Part shown: in pieces, positions 53,151 to 61,391 of the stretch
How positions within the stretch are numbered: position 1 is the stretch's first letter
Layout of the letters: every line of letters begins with the position of its first letter
Assembly (NCBI GenBank): GCA_003326205.1
Contig: LWTK01000042.1
Location: 62,001-126,000, forward strand
Origin: Nostoc sp. ATCC 43529
GTDB taxonomy: Bacteria > Cyanobacteriota > Cyanobacteriia > Cyanobacteriales > Nostocaceae
Reading direction: 5' to 3'
DNA: 64,000 nt
Notes under the pieces: model-generated
The model's input: the letters and a program-made list of their open reading frames with translations, nothing else
Told to the model about the DNA's origin: nothing
The model's database searches: none
Made by a program: the position numbers and the translations under genes

Positions 53151-55412
53151 ATGGAGAATACCACACTCAAACTGCGCGGCATGAGTTGTGCCTCTTGTGC
53201 CAACAGCATTGAAGATGCGATTAATTCTGTCCCCGGTGTCAATGAATGTATAGTGAATTTTGGAGCAGAACAGGCAACAGTTAAATATGACCCTAGACGA
53301 ACTGATTTAGAAGCTATTCAAGAGGCGGTAGATGTAGCAGGTTATTCCGCCTACCCGCTCCAAGAACAAAACCTAATGGCGGGAGAAGATGATGCTGAAA
53401 AAAGACATCGCTTAAGAGAATCCCGCGATTTAATGCGAAAGGTGGCGGTAGGAGGCATTATTAGCACTGTGTTGGTCATAGGTTCACTGCCCATGATGAC
53501 AGGGTTGCACTTACCCTTTATCCCTATATGGTTGCACAATCCTTGGGTACAGCTAATTCTAACTACCCCAGTACAGTTTTGGTGTGGTTACTCCTTCTAC
53601 ATCAATGGTTGGAAAGCTTTAAAACGCCATGCTGCCACAATGGATACCCTAATTGCTTTGGGTACAAGTGCAGCGTATTTTTATTCGCTATTTCCCACCT
53701 TATTCCCCAGCTTTTTCATTAATCAGGGGTTAATGCCAGATGTATATTATGAAACTGCTGCTGTCGTCATTACCCTGATTTTGCTAGGAAGACTATTTGA
53801 AAATCGCGCTAAAGGACAAACTTCAGAAGCTATCCGTAAGCTAATTGGGTTACAAGCTAAAACAGCGCGTTTGATTCGCAATGGACGAGAAGTAGATGTC
53901 CCAATTGAAGAAGTAATTATTGGAGATGTGATACTGGTTCGCCCTGGCGAGAAAATTCCTGTTGACGGGGAAGTGATTGAGGGAGCATCCACAATTGATG
54001 AAGGGATGGTGACAGGAGAAAGTGTGGCTGTCAAAAAGCAACCAGGCGATGAAGTGATTGGAGCTACCATTAACAAAACTGGGAGTTTCAAGTTTCGGGC
54101 GACACGAGTCGGAAGTGATACTGTGCTGGCGCAGATTGTCCAATTAGTGCAGCAAGCACAGGGTTCCAAAGCCCCAATTCAGAGATTAGCAGACCAAGTA
54201 ACTGGATGGTTTGTACCTGCGGTGATTGCGATCGCTCTACTCACTTTCATTATTTGGTTTAATTTTACAGGCAACGTTACTTTAGCGCTGATTACCACTG
54301 TTGGGGTACTAATTATCGCCTGTCCTTGTGCGCTGGGTTTAGCTACACCAACATCTGTAATGGTAGGAACGGGTAAAGGTGCAGAAAATGGCATTTTGAT
54401 TAAAGGTGCCGAAAGCTTGGAACTAGCACATAAAATCCAAACAATCGTGCTAGATAAAACTGGAACAATCACTCAGGGTAAACCAACAGTCACCGATTTT
54501 GTCACCGTCAATGGTACTGCTAATAGTAACGAAATCAGGTTGGTGCAACTTACGGCATCTGTGGAACGCAATTCCGAACATCCATTGGCAGAAGCGGTTG
54601 TGAGATACGCCCAATCTCAAGAAGTGGCGTTAGCAGATATCAGAGAGTTTGAAGCGATCGCAGGCAGTGGTGTACAAGGTATAGTTTCTGGTCATCTTGT
54701 GCAAATTGGTACGCAACGCTGGATGTCAGAATTAGGCATCAACACCCAAGCCTTACAACAAGATAAAGAGCGTTTGGAATATCTAGGCAAAACTGCGATT
54801 TGGATTGCAGTTGACGGGCAAATTCAGGGATTAATGGGGATTTCTGATGCCATCAAACCTACCTCCATACAGGCAGTTCGCGCTTTGCAAAAACTAGGTT
54901 TAGAGGTGGTGATGCTCACAGGTGATAATCGTCGCACCGCAGAAACCATTGCCCGTGAAGTTGGTATCAAGCGTGTTTTGGCAGAAGTTCGCCCTGACCA
55001 AAAAGCCGCTACAGTGCAGAAACTACAATCAGAAGGAAAGATTGTGGCTATGGTTGGTGATGGTATTAATGATGCACCAGCCCTAGCCCAAGCCGATGTA
55101 GGAATGGCAATTGGCACTGGTACAGATGTAGCGATCGCAGCTAGTGACATCACACTCATCTCCGGTGACTTGCGAAGCATTGTCACTGCCATTCAACTCA
55201 GCCGCGCTACGATTCGTAACATCCAGCAAAACTTATTTTTTGCTTTCATTTACAACGTTGCTGGCATTCCAATCGCCGCTGGTATTCTCTTCCCTATCTT
55301 CGGTTGGTTGCTTAACCCCATCATTGCCGGTGCAGCAATGGCATTTAGTTCGGTTTCAGTTGTGACAAATGCCCTACGTCTGCGGAAATTTCAAGCTAAA
55401 GCAGTAGTATAA
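53151..55412 (+). CDS. copA: P1B-type copper-transporting ATPase
   Basis: A complete 753-residue CopA: one N-terminal metal-binding domain with GMSCASC, then transmembrane segments, the TGES actuator loop, the CPC transmembrane metal site in [14 protein letters not shown] near residue 390, DKTGT phosphorylation site near residue 435, HP locus in SEHPLAEAV and [16 protein letters not shown] near residue 635. CPC class pumps export Cu(I) from the cytosol. The MerR-type promoter at 53081 drives it, and the double-cupredoxin gene follows after 11 bp. Confidence 0.95.
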   Translation: MENTTLKLRGMSCASCANSIEDAINSVPGVNECIVNFGAEQATVKYDPRRTDLEAIQEAVDVAGYSAYPLQEQNLMAGEDDAEKRHRLRESRDLMRKVAVGGIISTVLVIGSLPMMTGLHLPFIPIWLHNPWVQLILTTPVQFWCGYSFYINGWKALKRHAATMDTLIALGTSAAYFYSLFPTLFPSFFINQGLMPDVYYETAAVVITLILLGRLFENRAKGQTSEAIRKLIGLQAKTARLIRNGREVDVPIEEVIIGDVILVRPGEKIPVDGEVIEGASTIDEGMVTGESVAVKKQPGDEVIGATINKTGSFKFRATRVGSDTVLAQIVQLVQQAQGSKAPIQRLADQVTGWFVPAVIAIALLTFIIWFNFTGNVTLALITTVGVLIIACPCALGLATPTSVMVGTGKGAENGILIKGAESLELAHKIQTIVLDKTGTITQGKPTVTDFVTVNGTANSNEIRLVQLTASVERNSEHPLAEAVVRYAQSQEVALADIREFEAIAGSGVQGIVSGHLVQIGTQRWMSELGINTQALQQDKERLEYLGKTAIWIAVDGQIQGLMGISDAIKPTSIQAVRALQKLGLEVVMLTGDNRRTAETIAREVGIKRVLAEVRPDQKAATVQKLQSEGKIVAMVGDGINDAPALAQADVGMAIGTGTDVAIAASDITLISGDLRSIVTAIQLSRATIRNIQQNLFFAFIYNVAGIPIAAGILFPIFGWLLNPIIAGAAMAFSSVSVVTNALRLRKFQAKAVV

Positions 55413-55423
55413 GGAGGTAGCAA

Positions 55424-56329
55424 ATGTTGAGTAAAGTAATTATTGGCAGTATAGCAAGCTTGGGATTGGCATTCAGTGTTGCTTCAGATCAAGTAGTTGC
55501 ACAGATGAATCATGAAATGCCAACTACCGAGCGATCAAAGACAACTCAGTTCCGCCGTATTGAGCAACCATTCTCGGTAAAAGGTGCAGTTACAACAGTC
55601 GGCTTGGGGTTAATCGGATTAGAAATTTGGTGGTTTCTCCTAAGTAAATCAAAGTCCCAAAAAGCTGAAGCCCATGATGGTATTCAAGAAATTGATATTA
55701 CTGTAGATGGAGGCTACGAACCTAGTCGAATTCTAGTCAATGCAGGTCAAAGAGTTCGCCTTAACTTCCTACGCCGTGACCCTAGTAGTTGTCTTGAAGA
55801 AATACGGCTACCTGATTTCCATATCGCCAAAAACCTACCACTCAACGAGGTTACATCAATTGGGTTCACGCCAGACAAACCAGGTATTTATACCTTCACC
55901 TGTGGTATGAATATGTTCCGAGGAGTTATAGAAGTTCAACCTACTGACTCGACTGTAAAAGCAACCCCAGTAACTACTTCTCAATCTACTCACCAGATCC
56001 AACCAGAGCTTTCTTTGCCTACAGAGTCAGCAACAAAGGCAGTGAAAACACCAGAAGGTACTCAAGAAGCGATTGTTACGGTTGAAAAGGGTTACAAACC
56101 GGAACGAGTAATTGTAGAGGCGGGACAACCGGTAAGATTGGACTTCCAACGTCACAATCTGAGCAAGTGCTTTGATAAATTGCTTATACCGGACTTTGAC
56201 TTAGCCGTTGACCTTGCTCCTAACCAAACCACTTCAGTGGAATTTACTCCTAAGTATCCTGGTGAATATCAGTTCACCTGCGGTATGAAAATGTATCGTG
56301 GTGTTATGGAAGTAAAGCCTGCCACATAA
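55424..56329 (+). CDS. Membrane/periplasmic double-cupredoxin protein
   Basis: Signal-like start, one hydrophobic segment (VTTVGLGLIGLEIWWFLL), then two cupredoxin-like domains of about 95 residues. They share the layout GYEPSRILVNAGQRVRLNF / GYKPERVIVEAGQPVRLDF, a Cys, PDFHIAKNLP / PDFDLAVDLA and the end FTCGMNMFRG / FTCGMKMYRG with Cys and Met ligands. So an internal duplication is evident. Cupredoxin_1 proteins bind copper in the periplasm. It follows copA by 11 bp, in the same operon, suggesting delivery or capture of copper there. GGAGG precedes ATG. Confidence 0.82.
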   Translation: MLSKVIIGSIASLGLAFSVASDQVVAQMNHEMPTTERSKTTQFRRIEQPFSVKGAVTTVGLGLIGLEIWWFLLSKSKSQKAEAHDGIQEIDITVDGGYEPSRILVNAGQRVRLNFLRRDPSSCLEEIRLPDFHIAKNLPLNEVTSIGFTPDKPGIYTFTCGMNMFRGVIEVQPTDSTVKATPVTTSQSTHQIQPELSLPTESATKAVKTPEGTQEAIVTVEKGYKPERVIVEAGQPVRLDFQRHNLSKCFDKLLIPDFDLAVDLAPNQTTSVEFTPKYPGEYQFTCGMKMYRGVMEVKPAT

Positions 56330-56368
56330 TCAAGTAGCAAATAATTAGCAAGATGATTCTGTTCCCAC

Positions 56369-56399
56369 TTGACTCTCCAGTTGACTGGAGAGTTTAAGA
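56369..56399 (+). promoter_or_regulatory. MerR-type promoter for the first MerR gene
   Basis: -35 TTGACT (56369-56374), 19-bp spacer containing CTCCAGTTGACTGGAG, -10 TTAAGA (56394-56399). It has the best dyad of its class and precedes its own regulator, so autoregulation is likely. Confidence 0.85.
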
Positions 56400-56438
56400 T
56401 AAGGTAAATAAATTTATCTAGCATGAAAGCAGCTAAGT

Positions 56439-56852
56439 ATGTTAGTCCAAGAAGCGCCAAAACTCATTGGTAATGTTGCCAAGTCTAGCGGTGTACCAAT
56501 TAAAACTATTCGCTATTATGAGGAGCTAGGCCTACTCAGATCATTAGGGAGAACCGAGGGTGGATTTAGATTATTTAACTCTGATGTTTTGGCTCGCTTG
56601 CACTTTATCAAACGTGCCCAAAGTCTGGGATTGACCTTATCAGAAATTAAGGATTTTTTGAATGTTCACGACGGAGGTGAATTACCCTGCGTACATATAA
56701 AAGCTAAACTGCAAGATAAGATAACAGCTATTGATGAACAAATTCAGCAATTACTCATTCTGAGGCAAGAATTATCAGGACTAGTTTCTGGTTGGGAAAC
56801 AATACCTGAAAATCCTGAACAAACAATTTGTCCTATTATTGAAAAAAATTAA
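56439..56852 (+). CDS. MerR-family metal-responsive regulator (CueR-like)
   Basis: 137 residues with the MerR N-terminal winged HTH (IGNVAKSSGVPIKTIRYYEELGLL), cited in part, a dimerisation helix and a metal-binding C-terminus with Cys in PCVHIKAKL and in CPIIEKN. The pattern suits the Zn/Cu-sensing branch. Identical-class operators precede this gene, copA and the copper chaperone gene, so it probably controls these copper genes. ATG 56439. Confidence 0.88.
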   Translation: MLVQEAPKLIGNVAKSSGVPIKTIRYYEELGLLRSLGRTEGGFRLFNSDVLARLHFIKRAQSLGLTLSEIKDFLNVHDGGELPCVHIKAKLQDKITAIDEQIQQLLILRQELSGLVSGWETIPENPEQTICPIIEKN

Positions 56853-56971
56853 ACAATCAAGCTGTTTATTTAATTTTTTATCAGCACATCAACGGATGAA
56901 CTTAATGTGCTGATTTTTACTAATTAAATTAGTCATTTATAAATAAATTAGTTATTTTTTGATTTTACCTA

Positions 56972-57002
56972 TTGACTCTCCCGTAAGCTGGAGAACTTAA
57001 AC
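56972..57002 (+). promoter_or_regulatory. MerR-type promoter for the copper chaperone
   Basis: -35 TTGACT (56972-56977), 19-bp spacer with CTCCCG and GCTGGAG half-sites, -10 TTAAAC (56997-57002). Same class as 53081 and 56369. Confidence 0.75.
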
Positions 57003-57084
57003 TAATTTTAGTTGAGTAGATTAATCGTATATTTACTCAATGGTTTTCAGAAAATTAGTTATTCCTAATAAGGAATTTAACACT

Positions 57085-57279
57085 ATGACACTGCAACTAA
57101 CGGTTCCCAAACTGGCTTGTTCTGCTTGCGCGAATACTATTACCAAAGCAATTCAATCAATTGATTCTACAGCCATAGTGCAAGCAGATCCAAACACAAA
57201 ACTTGTCAGTATAGAAACTCAAACATCTAAAACAAAAATTAAAGAACTAATAGCTGCTATCGGCTATCCATCTGTTTAG
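57085..57279 (+). CDS. HMA-domain copper chaperone (CopZ-like)
   Basis: A 64-residue heavy-metal-associated domain with the ligand loop CSACANTI near residue 12 in the usual beta-alpha-beta context and ending in AIGYPSV. CopZ/Atx1-type proteins hand Cu(I) to CopA in the cytosol. ATG 57085 with AAGGAA before it is favoured; an upstream start at 57040 would add 15 odd residues. Controlled by the MerR-type promoter at 56972. Confidence 0.85.
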   Translation: MTLQLTVPKLACSACANTITKAIQSIDSTAIVQADPNTKLVSIETQTSKTKIKELIAAIGYPSV

Positions 57280-57292
57280 GCTTTTGAGTTTT

Positions 57293-57337
57293 TTATACTA
57301 TCAGCAATTAGTCAAATGCTAATTGCTGATAGTATAA
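57293..57337. terminator. 19-bp perfect hairpin after the chaperone gene
   Basis: TTATACTATCAGCAATTAG (57293-57311), a 7-nt loop, then the exact inverted copy at 57319-57337. It lies 13 bp after the chaperone stop. Long and AT-rich; no strong U-run follows, but the position suggests transcript termination or 3' protection. Confidence 0.5.
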
Positions 57338-57386
57338 TATTCATTTCAGAAAAGTCCTTCTGCTTTGAGCAAGAGATGTGACTTAT

Positions 57387-57581
57387 ATGGGCTTGCTTTT
57401 TCTGTTCCCACTAACGATTGGTCTAGGAGTTAGTTATCTCTTGAAAAATTCTACTGACGATATGGCGGAACTAACAAGTTTATTTACAGTTGGTTGCCTA
57501 ATTGTCAGTTTAATCTTAGCACCTTGGCAAATAAAGATTGTGGTTTTAATGTTTGCCATCTTGACTCACCAGATGAATTGA
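57387..57581 (+). CDS. Small membrane protein of the metal island
   Basis: A 64-residue protein with two hydrophobic segments (GLLFLFPLTIGLGVSYLL and LFTVGCLIVSLILAPW), a short loop and a third partial one (IKIVVLMFAILTHQM). No family known. It lies between the chaperone and the lipoprotein gene in the same direction. ATG 57387, GTG 57378 is possible. Confidence 0.45.
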   Translation: MGLLFLFPLTIGLGVSYLLKNSTDDMAELTSLFTVGCLIVSLILAPWQIKIVVLMFAILTHQMN

Positions 57582-57624
57582 GACTTTTGAATAACTTCAA
57601 TTATTAAAAAATAGAGCAAAATCA

Positions 57625-58503
57625 ATGAATCGATTTATGAATGCAATTGCTATAACTACTACTTTGATACTGGCTCAAAGTTGCTCCTTATTACCTAGAG
57701 ACGAAGGGAAACCAATATCTGCTACCACACATCAGCATGAGGAGCGTTCAATGAGTGGGAGCCATCACAGAGAACATTCAACAAGTGGCGCGGGTGATAA
57801 GAAGAAAGCATTTGCTCAGGCAAAACTCAAAGTTACCAGTAACATTACCTCTAATAAAAATATTCCAATAGTGATTGGCGTTCAAGATTCCGATGGGAAA
57901 GCGATCGCTAACTTTGACACTTTCCAAGAAAAGCTAATGCACCTCATTCTTGTCAGCGATGATCTTCAGTTTTTTAGTCATCTTCATCCCACATATAAAG
58001 AAAATGGGCAGTTTGAAGTTGCAGCCCGTTTTCCGCAAGCAGGCAATTACACATTTTTTAGTGACTATAAACCTGCTGGTCAAACAGAACAAGTCTCAGT
58101 ATTGAAAACACAAGTTTCTGGAAACAGTATTGCTGCTCCAGAAATTGACCTAAATCGCAGTAAAACGTTCAATGATATTAAAGTCAATCTTGCTGTTTCT
58201 GAACCTACTGTGAAAGCGGGTAAAGAAGTCAGTTTAATGTTTGAATTACAAGATGCTTCTAACAATCAACCGCTTACAGACTTGCAGCCATACTTAGGAG
58301 AAAGAGGACATTTAGTTATCCTGCGACAGTCAACCTCATTAACAGCAGCAGATTACATTCATGCTCACGCACTAAAAGATGCTCCTGCTGGACAGGTTCA
58401 TTTTATGACTAGCTTTCCTCAACCAGGAAAGTATAAGCTCTGGGGTCAGTTTAATCGCAATGGCAAAATCGTCACAGCTGATTTTTGGATAAATGCTGTT
58501 TAA
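57625..58503 (+). CDS. Putative periplasmic metal-binding lipoprotein
   Basis: The 292-residue protein has a lipoprotein-type signal (TLILAQSCSLL), a His-rich N-terminal stretch (THQHEERSMSGSHHREHS) and then two similar beta domains, each with an HLxxxSDDLQFFSHLHP- or GHLVILRQ...IHAHAL-like His motif and a FPQPGKYKLWGQF ending. Proteins of this style accompany copper and mercury genes in cyanobacteria. It probably binds or hands over metal at the outer face of the membrane. ATG 57625. Confidence 0.6.
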   Translation: MNRFMNAIAITTTLILAQSCSLLPRDEGKPISATTHQHEERSMSGSHHREHSTSGAGDKKKAFAQAKLKVTSNITSNKNIPIVIGVQDSDGKAIANFDTFQEKLMHLILVSDDLQFFSHLHPTYKENGQFEVAARFPQAGNYTFFSDYKPAGQTEQVSVLKTQVSGNSIAAPEIDLNRSKTFNDIKVNLAVSEPTVKAGKEVSLMFELQDASNNQPLTDLQPYLGERGHLVILRQSTSLTAADYIHAHALKDAPAGQVHFMTSFPQPGKYKLWGQFNRNGKIVTADFWINAV

Positions 58504-58583
58504 TTTAGCTGATGTTTTATTAGTAAAACGAGAAGTGCCGAACTCCCGTGCTTCTAACTTTGTATATGCACAGTATGCTATGC

Positions 58584-58613
58584 GAATTTACCACCCATTT
58601 GGGTGGTAAATTC
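58584..58613. terminator. Bidirectional hairpin between convergent genes
   Basis: GAATTTACCACCC (58584-58596), loop ATTT, GGGTGGTAAATTC (58601-58613): a perfect 13-bp stem between the convergent lipoprotein and thioredoxin-like genes, as expected for a shared terminator. Confidence 0.65.
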
Positions 58614-58629
58614 CTCCTTCTTACTACTT

Positions 58630-58881
58630 CTAATTTAGGGGTTGACCTACACCAACTGCTCGCAACTGTTCTAGATTCGGTTTACCAGTTAAGACAAGTT
58701 TTCCATTGATTGCGATCGCTGGCACTGCATTTACTCCATACTGCTGGGCTTTCTCCTGCTCATGTCGCAGGTTATAGACCGATACTTCACAGTCAGGACA
58801 AGTCAGTTCTTGCACCATTTGCACTGTCTCATCACAAAGAGGACAGTCAGCCGTAAAAATCTCAATTTGACGTTTTGTCAT
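58630..58881 (-). CDS. Thioredoxin/glutaredoxin-like protein with two CxxC motifs
   Basis: The 83-residue protein has a thioredoxin-like start EIFTADCPLCDETVQM with CPLC near residue 13, a second CPDC near residue 29, and the cis-Pro strand NAVPAIAING. Two CxxC pairs so close together suggest redox or metal-thiol relay rather than standard thioredoxin work. It has its own MerR-type promoter (58913-58943). ATG 58881 is preferred over GTG 58893. Confidence 0.75.
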   Translation of the reverse strand: MTKRQIEIFTADCPLCDETVQMVQELTCPDCEVSVYNLRHEQEKAQQYGVNAVPAIAINGKLVLTGKPNLEQLRAVGVGQPLN

Positions 58882-58912
58882 GGTGTCCACCAAAATTCTT
58901 TTGACTCATTCA

Positions 58913-58943
58913 TTCTGAATCCTCTAGCCGGCTATAGAGTCAA
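58913..58943 (-). promoter_or_regulatory. MerR-type promoter for the thioredoxin-like gene
   Basis: On the minus strand: -35 TTGACT (58938-58943), 19-bp spacer with CTATAGCCGGCTAGAG, -10 TCAGAA (58913-58918). Half-sites belong to the CTATAG/CTAGAG class shared with 59101 and 59661. Confidence 0.75.
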
Positions 58944-59100
58944 CCCCATAGGTAAATATTATTTTCCAAATAACCTCAATTCAAATCATTTGGACATATC
59001 ATCTCCTCAAATTTGTAACCCTGGCTCATCAAGTTTTAAGCTAATATTTTTGCCCACAAGTATTGTAATTAAACTTTACACAAAAATTGACAATTATCAC

Positions 59101-59131
59101 TTGACTCTCTAGCCGACTATAGACTTTAAAG
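59101..59131 (+). promoter_or_regulatory. MerR-type promoter for the second MerR gene
   Basis: -35 TTGACT (59101-59106), 19-bp spacer with CTCTAGCCGACTATAGAC, -10 TTAAAG (59126-59131). It precedes its own regulator gene by 29 bp, so autoregulation is likely. Confidence 0.8.
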
Positions 59132-59159
59132 TTATAACAACACATAGTAGTAAATAACT

Positions 59160-59648
59160 ATGATTGCTGTCGTGAAACAAGTTTGCTGTGAAGTATCATC
59201 CCCAAAAAAGCTGCTGAAAATTGGTGAGCTGGCGAAGCAAACTGATGTGGCAGTGGGAACAATTCGGTATTACGAAGGCTTAGGCTTGATAAAACCAGTT
59301 GAAAGAAGTGAAAGTGGCTACCGTTATTACGACTGCGAGGCAATCAACAGGCTGCAATTTATCAAAAAAGCCCAATCTTTACAGTTTTCCCTGTCTGAAA
59401 TTCAACAAGTGCTAGGCATTCGTTCCCAAGGCGACCCTGCTTGTCCCCTAGTTCGGGACTTACTCAAACAGAAAATTGCTCATCTTGAGGAGCAGATTTA
59501 TCGCATGAAAGAACTGAAGGATGAGCTAGAGGCATATCAACAGCGTTGGGAAAACCGACCTTTGGATAATCCCTGTAATAAAGAGCTTTGTAGCTTGATC
59601 GAGGAAGTTGCTTGCTCTGATATACCTGTTCACAATTTCCGAGACTAG
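59160..59648 (+). CDS. Second MerR-family metal-responsive regulator
   Basis: 162 residues with the MerR HTH (LAKQTDVAVGTIRYYEGLGLI, cited in part) and a C-terminal metal region with ACPLV and NPCNKELCSLIE; an extra N-terminal VCCEV gives two more cysteines. The pattern fits the Zn/Cd/Pb/Hg-type branch. Its operator class differs from that of the first MerR protein and is shared with the thioredoxin-like gene and the Met-rich peptide gene. ATG 59160. Confidence 0.88.
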   Translation: MIAVVKQVCCEVSSPKKLLKIGELAKQTDVAVGTIRYYEGLGLIKPVERSESGYRYYDCEAINRLQFIKKAQSLQFSLSEIQQVLGIRSQGDPACPLVRDLLKQKIAHLEEQIYRMKELKDELEAYQQRWENRPLDNPCNKELCSLIEEVACSDIPVHNFRD

Positions 59649-59660
59649 TAAATTTATGAC

Positions 59661-59691
59661 TTGACTCTATACCCGAATAGAGACTTTAGAA
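59661..59691 (+). promoter_or_regulatory. MerR-type promoter for the Met-rich secreted peptide
   Basis: -35 TTGACT (59661-59666), 19-bp spacer with CTATACCCGAATAGAG, -10 TTAGAA (59686-59691), about 50 bp before ATG 59745. Confidence 0.75.
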
Positions 59692-59744
59692 TGGCCTTAG
59701 TTTCTCAAAAACTACTAAATTAACAGAATAATGGAGAGTACAAA

Positions 59745-60059
59745 ATGAACATTAGTACAGGCGTTAAGACAGTATTGAGCGGAGCCGTAGCTAGTTTTGC
59801 ATTGCTTACGTTAACCACTACTGCTTCCTTTGCCAACACTCCCAAGGGAACTGTGACACCGAATCAATCCGCCAGGGCTATAAACGAAGCAAAACTAATT
59901 CAAGTGCTGACCAGTCAAAGAACAGCCCCAACGAATCAAACGCCACAGCAGCCAAACCAAACGGGATGTAAGTGTTGCCAAGCAATGATGAATAAGATGC
60001 CAGGAATGATGAACAATATGCCGGGAATGATGAATAACCAAAACAGTCCGTCAAAATAG
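59745..60059 (+). CDS. Secreted Met/Cys-rich metal-binding peptide
   Basis: 104 residues: Sec signal (VASFALLTLTTTASFAN, cleavage near AFA-like SFA), a polar Gln/Asn/Pro-rich stalk, then CKCCQAMMNKMPGMMNNMPG and a further Met-rich turn. Cys plus repeated MPGMMN suits soft metals (Cu, Ag, Hg) in the periplasm. No family known to me. Its MerR-type promoter puts it in the second regulon. GGAGAG precedes ATG. Confidence 0.7.
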   Translation: MNISTGVKTVLSGAVASFALLTLTTTASFANTPKGTVTPNQSARAINEAKLIQVLTSQRTAPTNQTPQQPNQTGCKCCQAMMNKMPGMMNNMPGMMNNQNSPSK

Positions 60060-60327
60060 GGCTTGATAAATCCCTCAGCGAGAAACACATTTGAATTTGA
60101 AATGTCAGAAAAAACTAGAAATATTTAGAGAAGTCTGGCCGAAAAAGGCTAATGAACTCATTGCTAAGGAAGCCATCTTATGGTTTGGCTAAGGAACTTA
60201 AGCTAAACCAGGATGGCTATCGGACTCGTTCCTTTTATCCAGAAGCTCAAATCGCACTTGCTTTTGCGTTTCATCATAGGTCAACAGCTTTACTACAGCA
60301 GAAAACTTACTCAGGAGAAACACAATT
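60060..60327. terminator. Intergenic stretch with a nested hairpin
   Basis: No gene is evident. A nested inverted repeat at 60171-60218 pairs AGCCATC with GATGGCT outside and GGTTTGGCT with AGCTAAACC inside (one wobble). It may end the transcript of the Met-rich peptide gene. Confidence 0.4.
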
Positions 60328-61368
60328 ATGAGTCAGCCTGACTCAAAAGACCACAACATGATGAAATGGATGGGAATTGCTATGGTGGCTTGCTGTGCTT
60401 TGCCCATAGGAGTTTCCTTCTTTTTGGGCGGAGGCTTGGGGGTGTGGTTCGGTCGTTCTATCAAGCCACCTACTAGCAATCAGTCAACCAACCAGCCACT
60501 CTCTGCCAACCAATCAACCAATCAATCTCAACTAAAGGCTGTAAATGTTTCCCTAGAGAAAGCGGGCAATTGGCAAGCAAATAATCACGTTCATGGTTTG
60601 ACTGTGAATCGAGATAATCCCAACATTATTTATGTTGCAAGTCATAACGGACTGTTGCAACGTTCTGAAACTGGGGAATGGTTTTGGATGGGAAAAGAGC
60701 GAGCTGATTATATGGGCTTTACTGCCGATCCAATTAACAGCGCTCGCTTTTATTCCAGCGGACATCCACACACAGGAGGTAATCTAGGATTCCAGATAAG
60801 TGAGAATCAAGGGCAAGATTGGAAACAGATTTCCATGCCTGGGGTAGATTTTCATGCAATAGCGATCGCACCGAGTAACCCCAACGTTTTTTATGGATGG
60901 CCTGCTTCTGGGGCGCAAGGGCTGCATACTTCTACTGATGGTGGCAAAACTTGGGTCAAAGTCCGCATGACTGGATTAGGCGATACTCCTTTTAACCTTG
61001 TGGTTGAACCCCGTAACCCTGAGCATTTGTTTGCAACTACCCGTTCGGGAATGTATGAAAGCACTAACAGCGGCAATGACTGGACGTTAGTAGCTAATAC
61101 ACAGGAAGCTCCTATTGCCAGTCTAGCTCTGCAAAAAGAGGGTAACAGCACTGTAATGTATGGGTATCGTTTTCTCAAGTCAGCACCCGGTGTTTATCGC
61201 AGTAGTGATGGTGGTAAAACGTGGGAGAAACTTTGGACTGAAACTAATGGTGTAGTTGTGAAACTAGCGATCGCTCCCAACACTCCCCACATATTATATG
61301 CAGTGAATGAGAACAATACTGTCTTTCAATCGCAGAATGAAGGCAATAGCTGGAAAGAGTTAAATTAA
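60328..61368 (+). CDS. Membrane-anchored BNR-repeat (F510_1955-like) protein
   Basis: 346 residues: one N-terminal membrane segment (GIAMVACCALPIGVSFFLGGG, cited in part), a Ser/Thr/Asn/Gln linker and a beta-propeller with sialidase-type BNR repeats (STDGGKTWVKV, SSDGGKTWEKL, SENQGQDWKQI, SQNEGNSWKEL). This matches the F510_1955 glycosylhydrolase-type group often found beside copper or silver resistance genes. Catalytic sialidase residues are not evident, so it is likely a binding propeller. ATG 60328 follows AGGAG. Confidence 0.75.
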   Translation: MSQPDSKDHNMMKWMGIAMVACCALPIGVSFFLGGGLGVWFGRSIKPPTSNQSTNQPLSANQSTNQSQLKAVNVSLEKAGNWQANNHVHGLTVNRDNPNIIYVASHNGLLQRSETGEWFWMGKERADYMGFTADPINSARFYSSGHPHTGGNLGFQISENQGQDWKQISMPGVDFHAIAIAPSNPNVFYGWPASGAQGLHTSTDGGKTWVKVRMTGLGDTPFNLVVEPRNPEHLFATTRSGMYESTNSGNDWTLVANTQEAPIASLALQKEGNSTVMYGYRFLKSAPGVYRSSDGGKTWEKLWTETNGVVVKLAIAPNTPHILYAVNENNTVFQSQNEGNSWKELN

Positions 61369-61391
61369 CTGTCTGTTGTCTACGTAATATC

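Noticed and set aside
53747-55192. Long minus-strand frames opposite copA
   Set aside because: They lie antisense to a complete P-type ATPase and carry no family motif.
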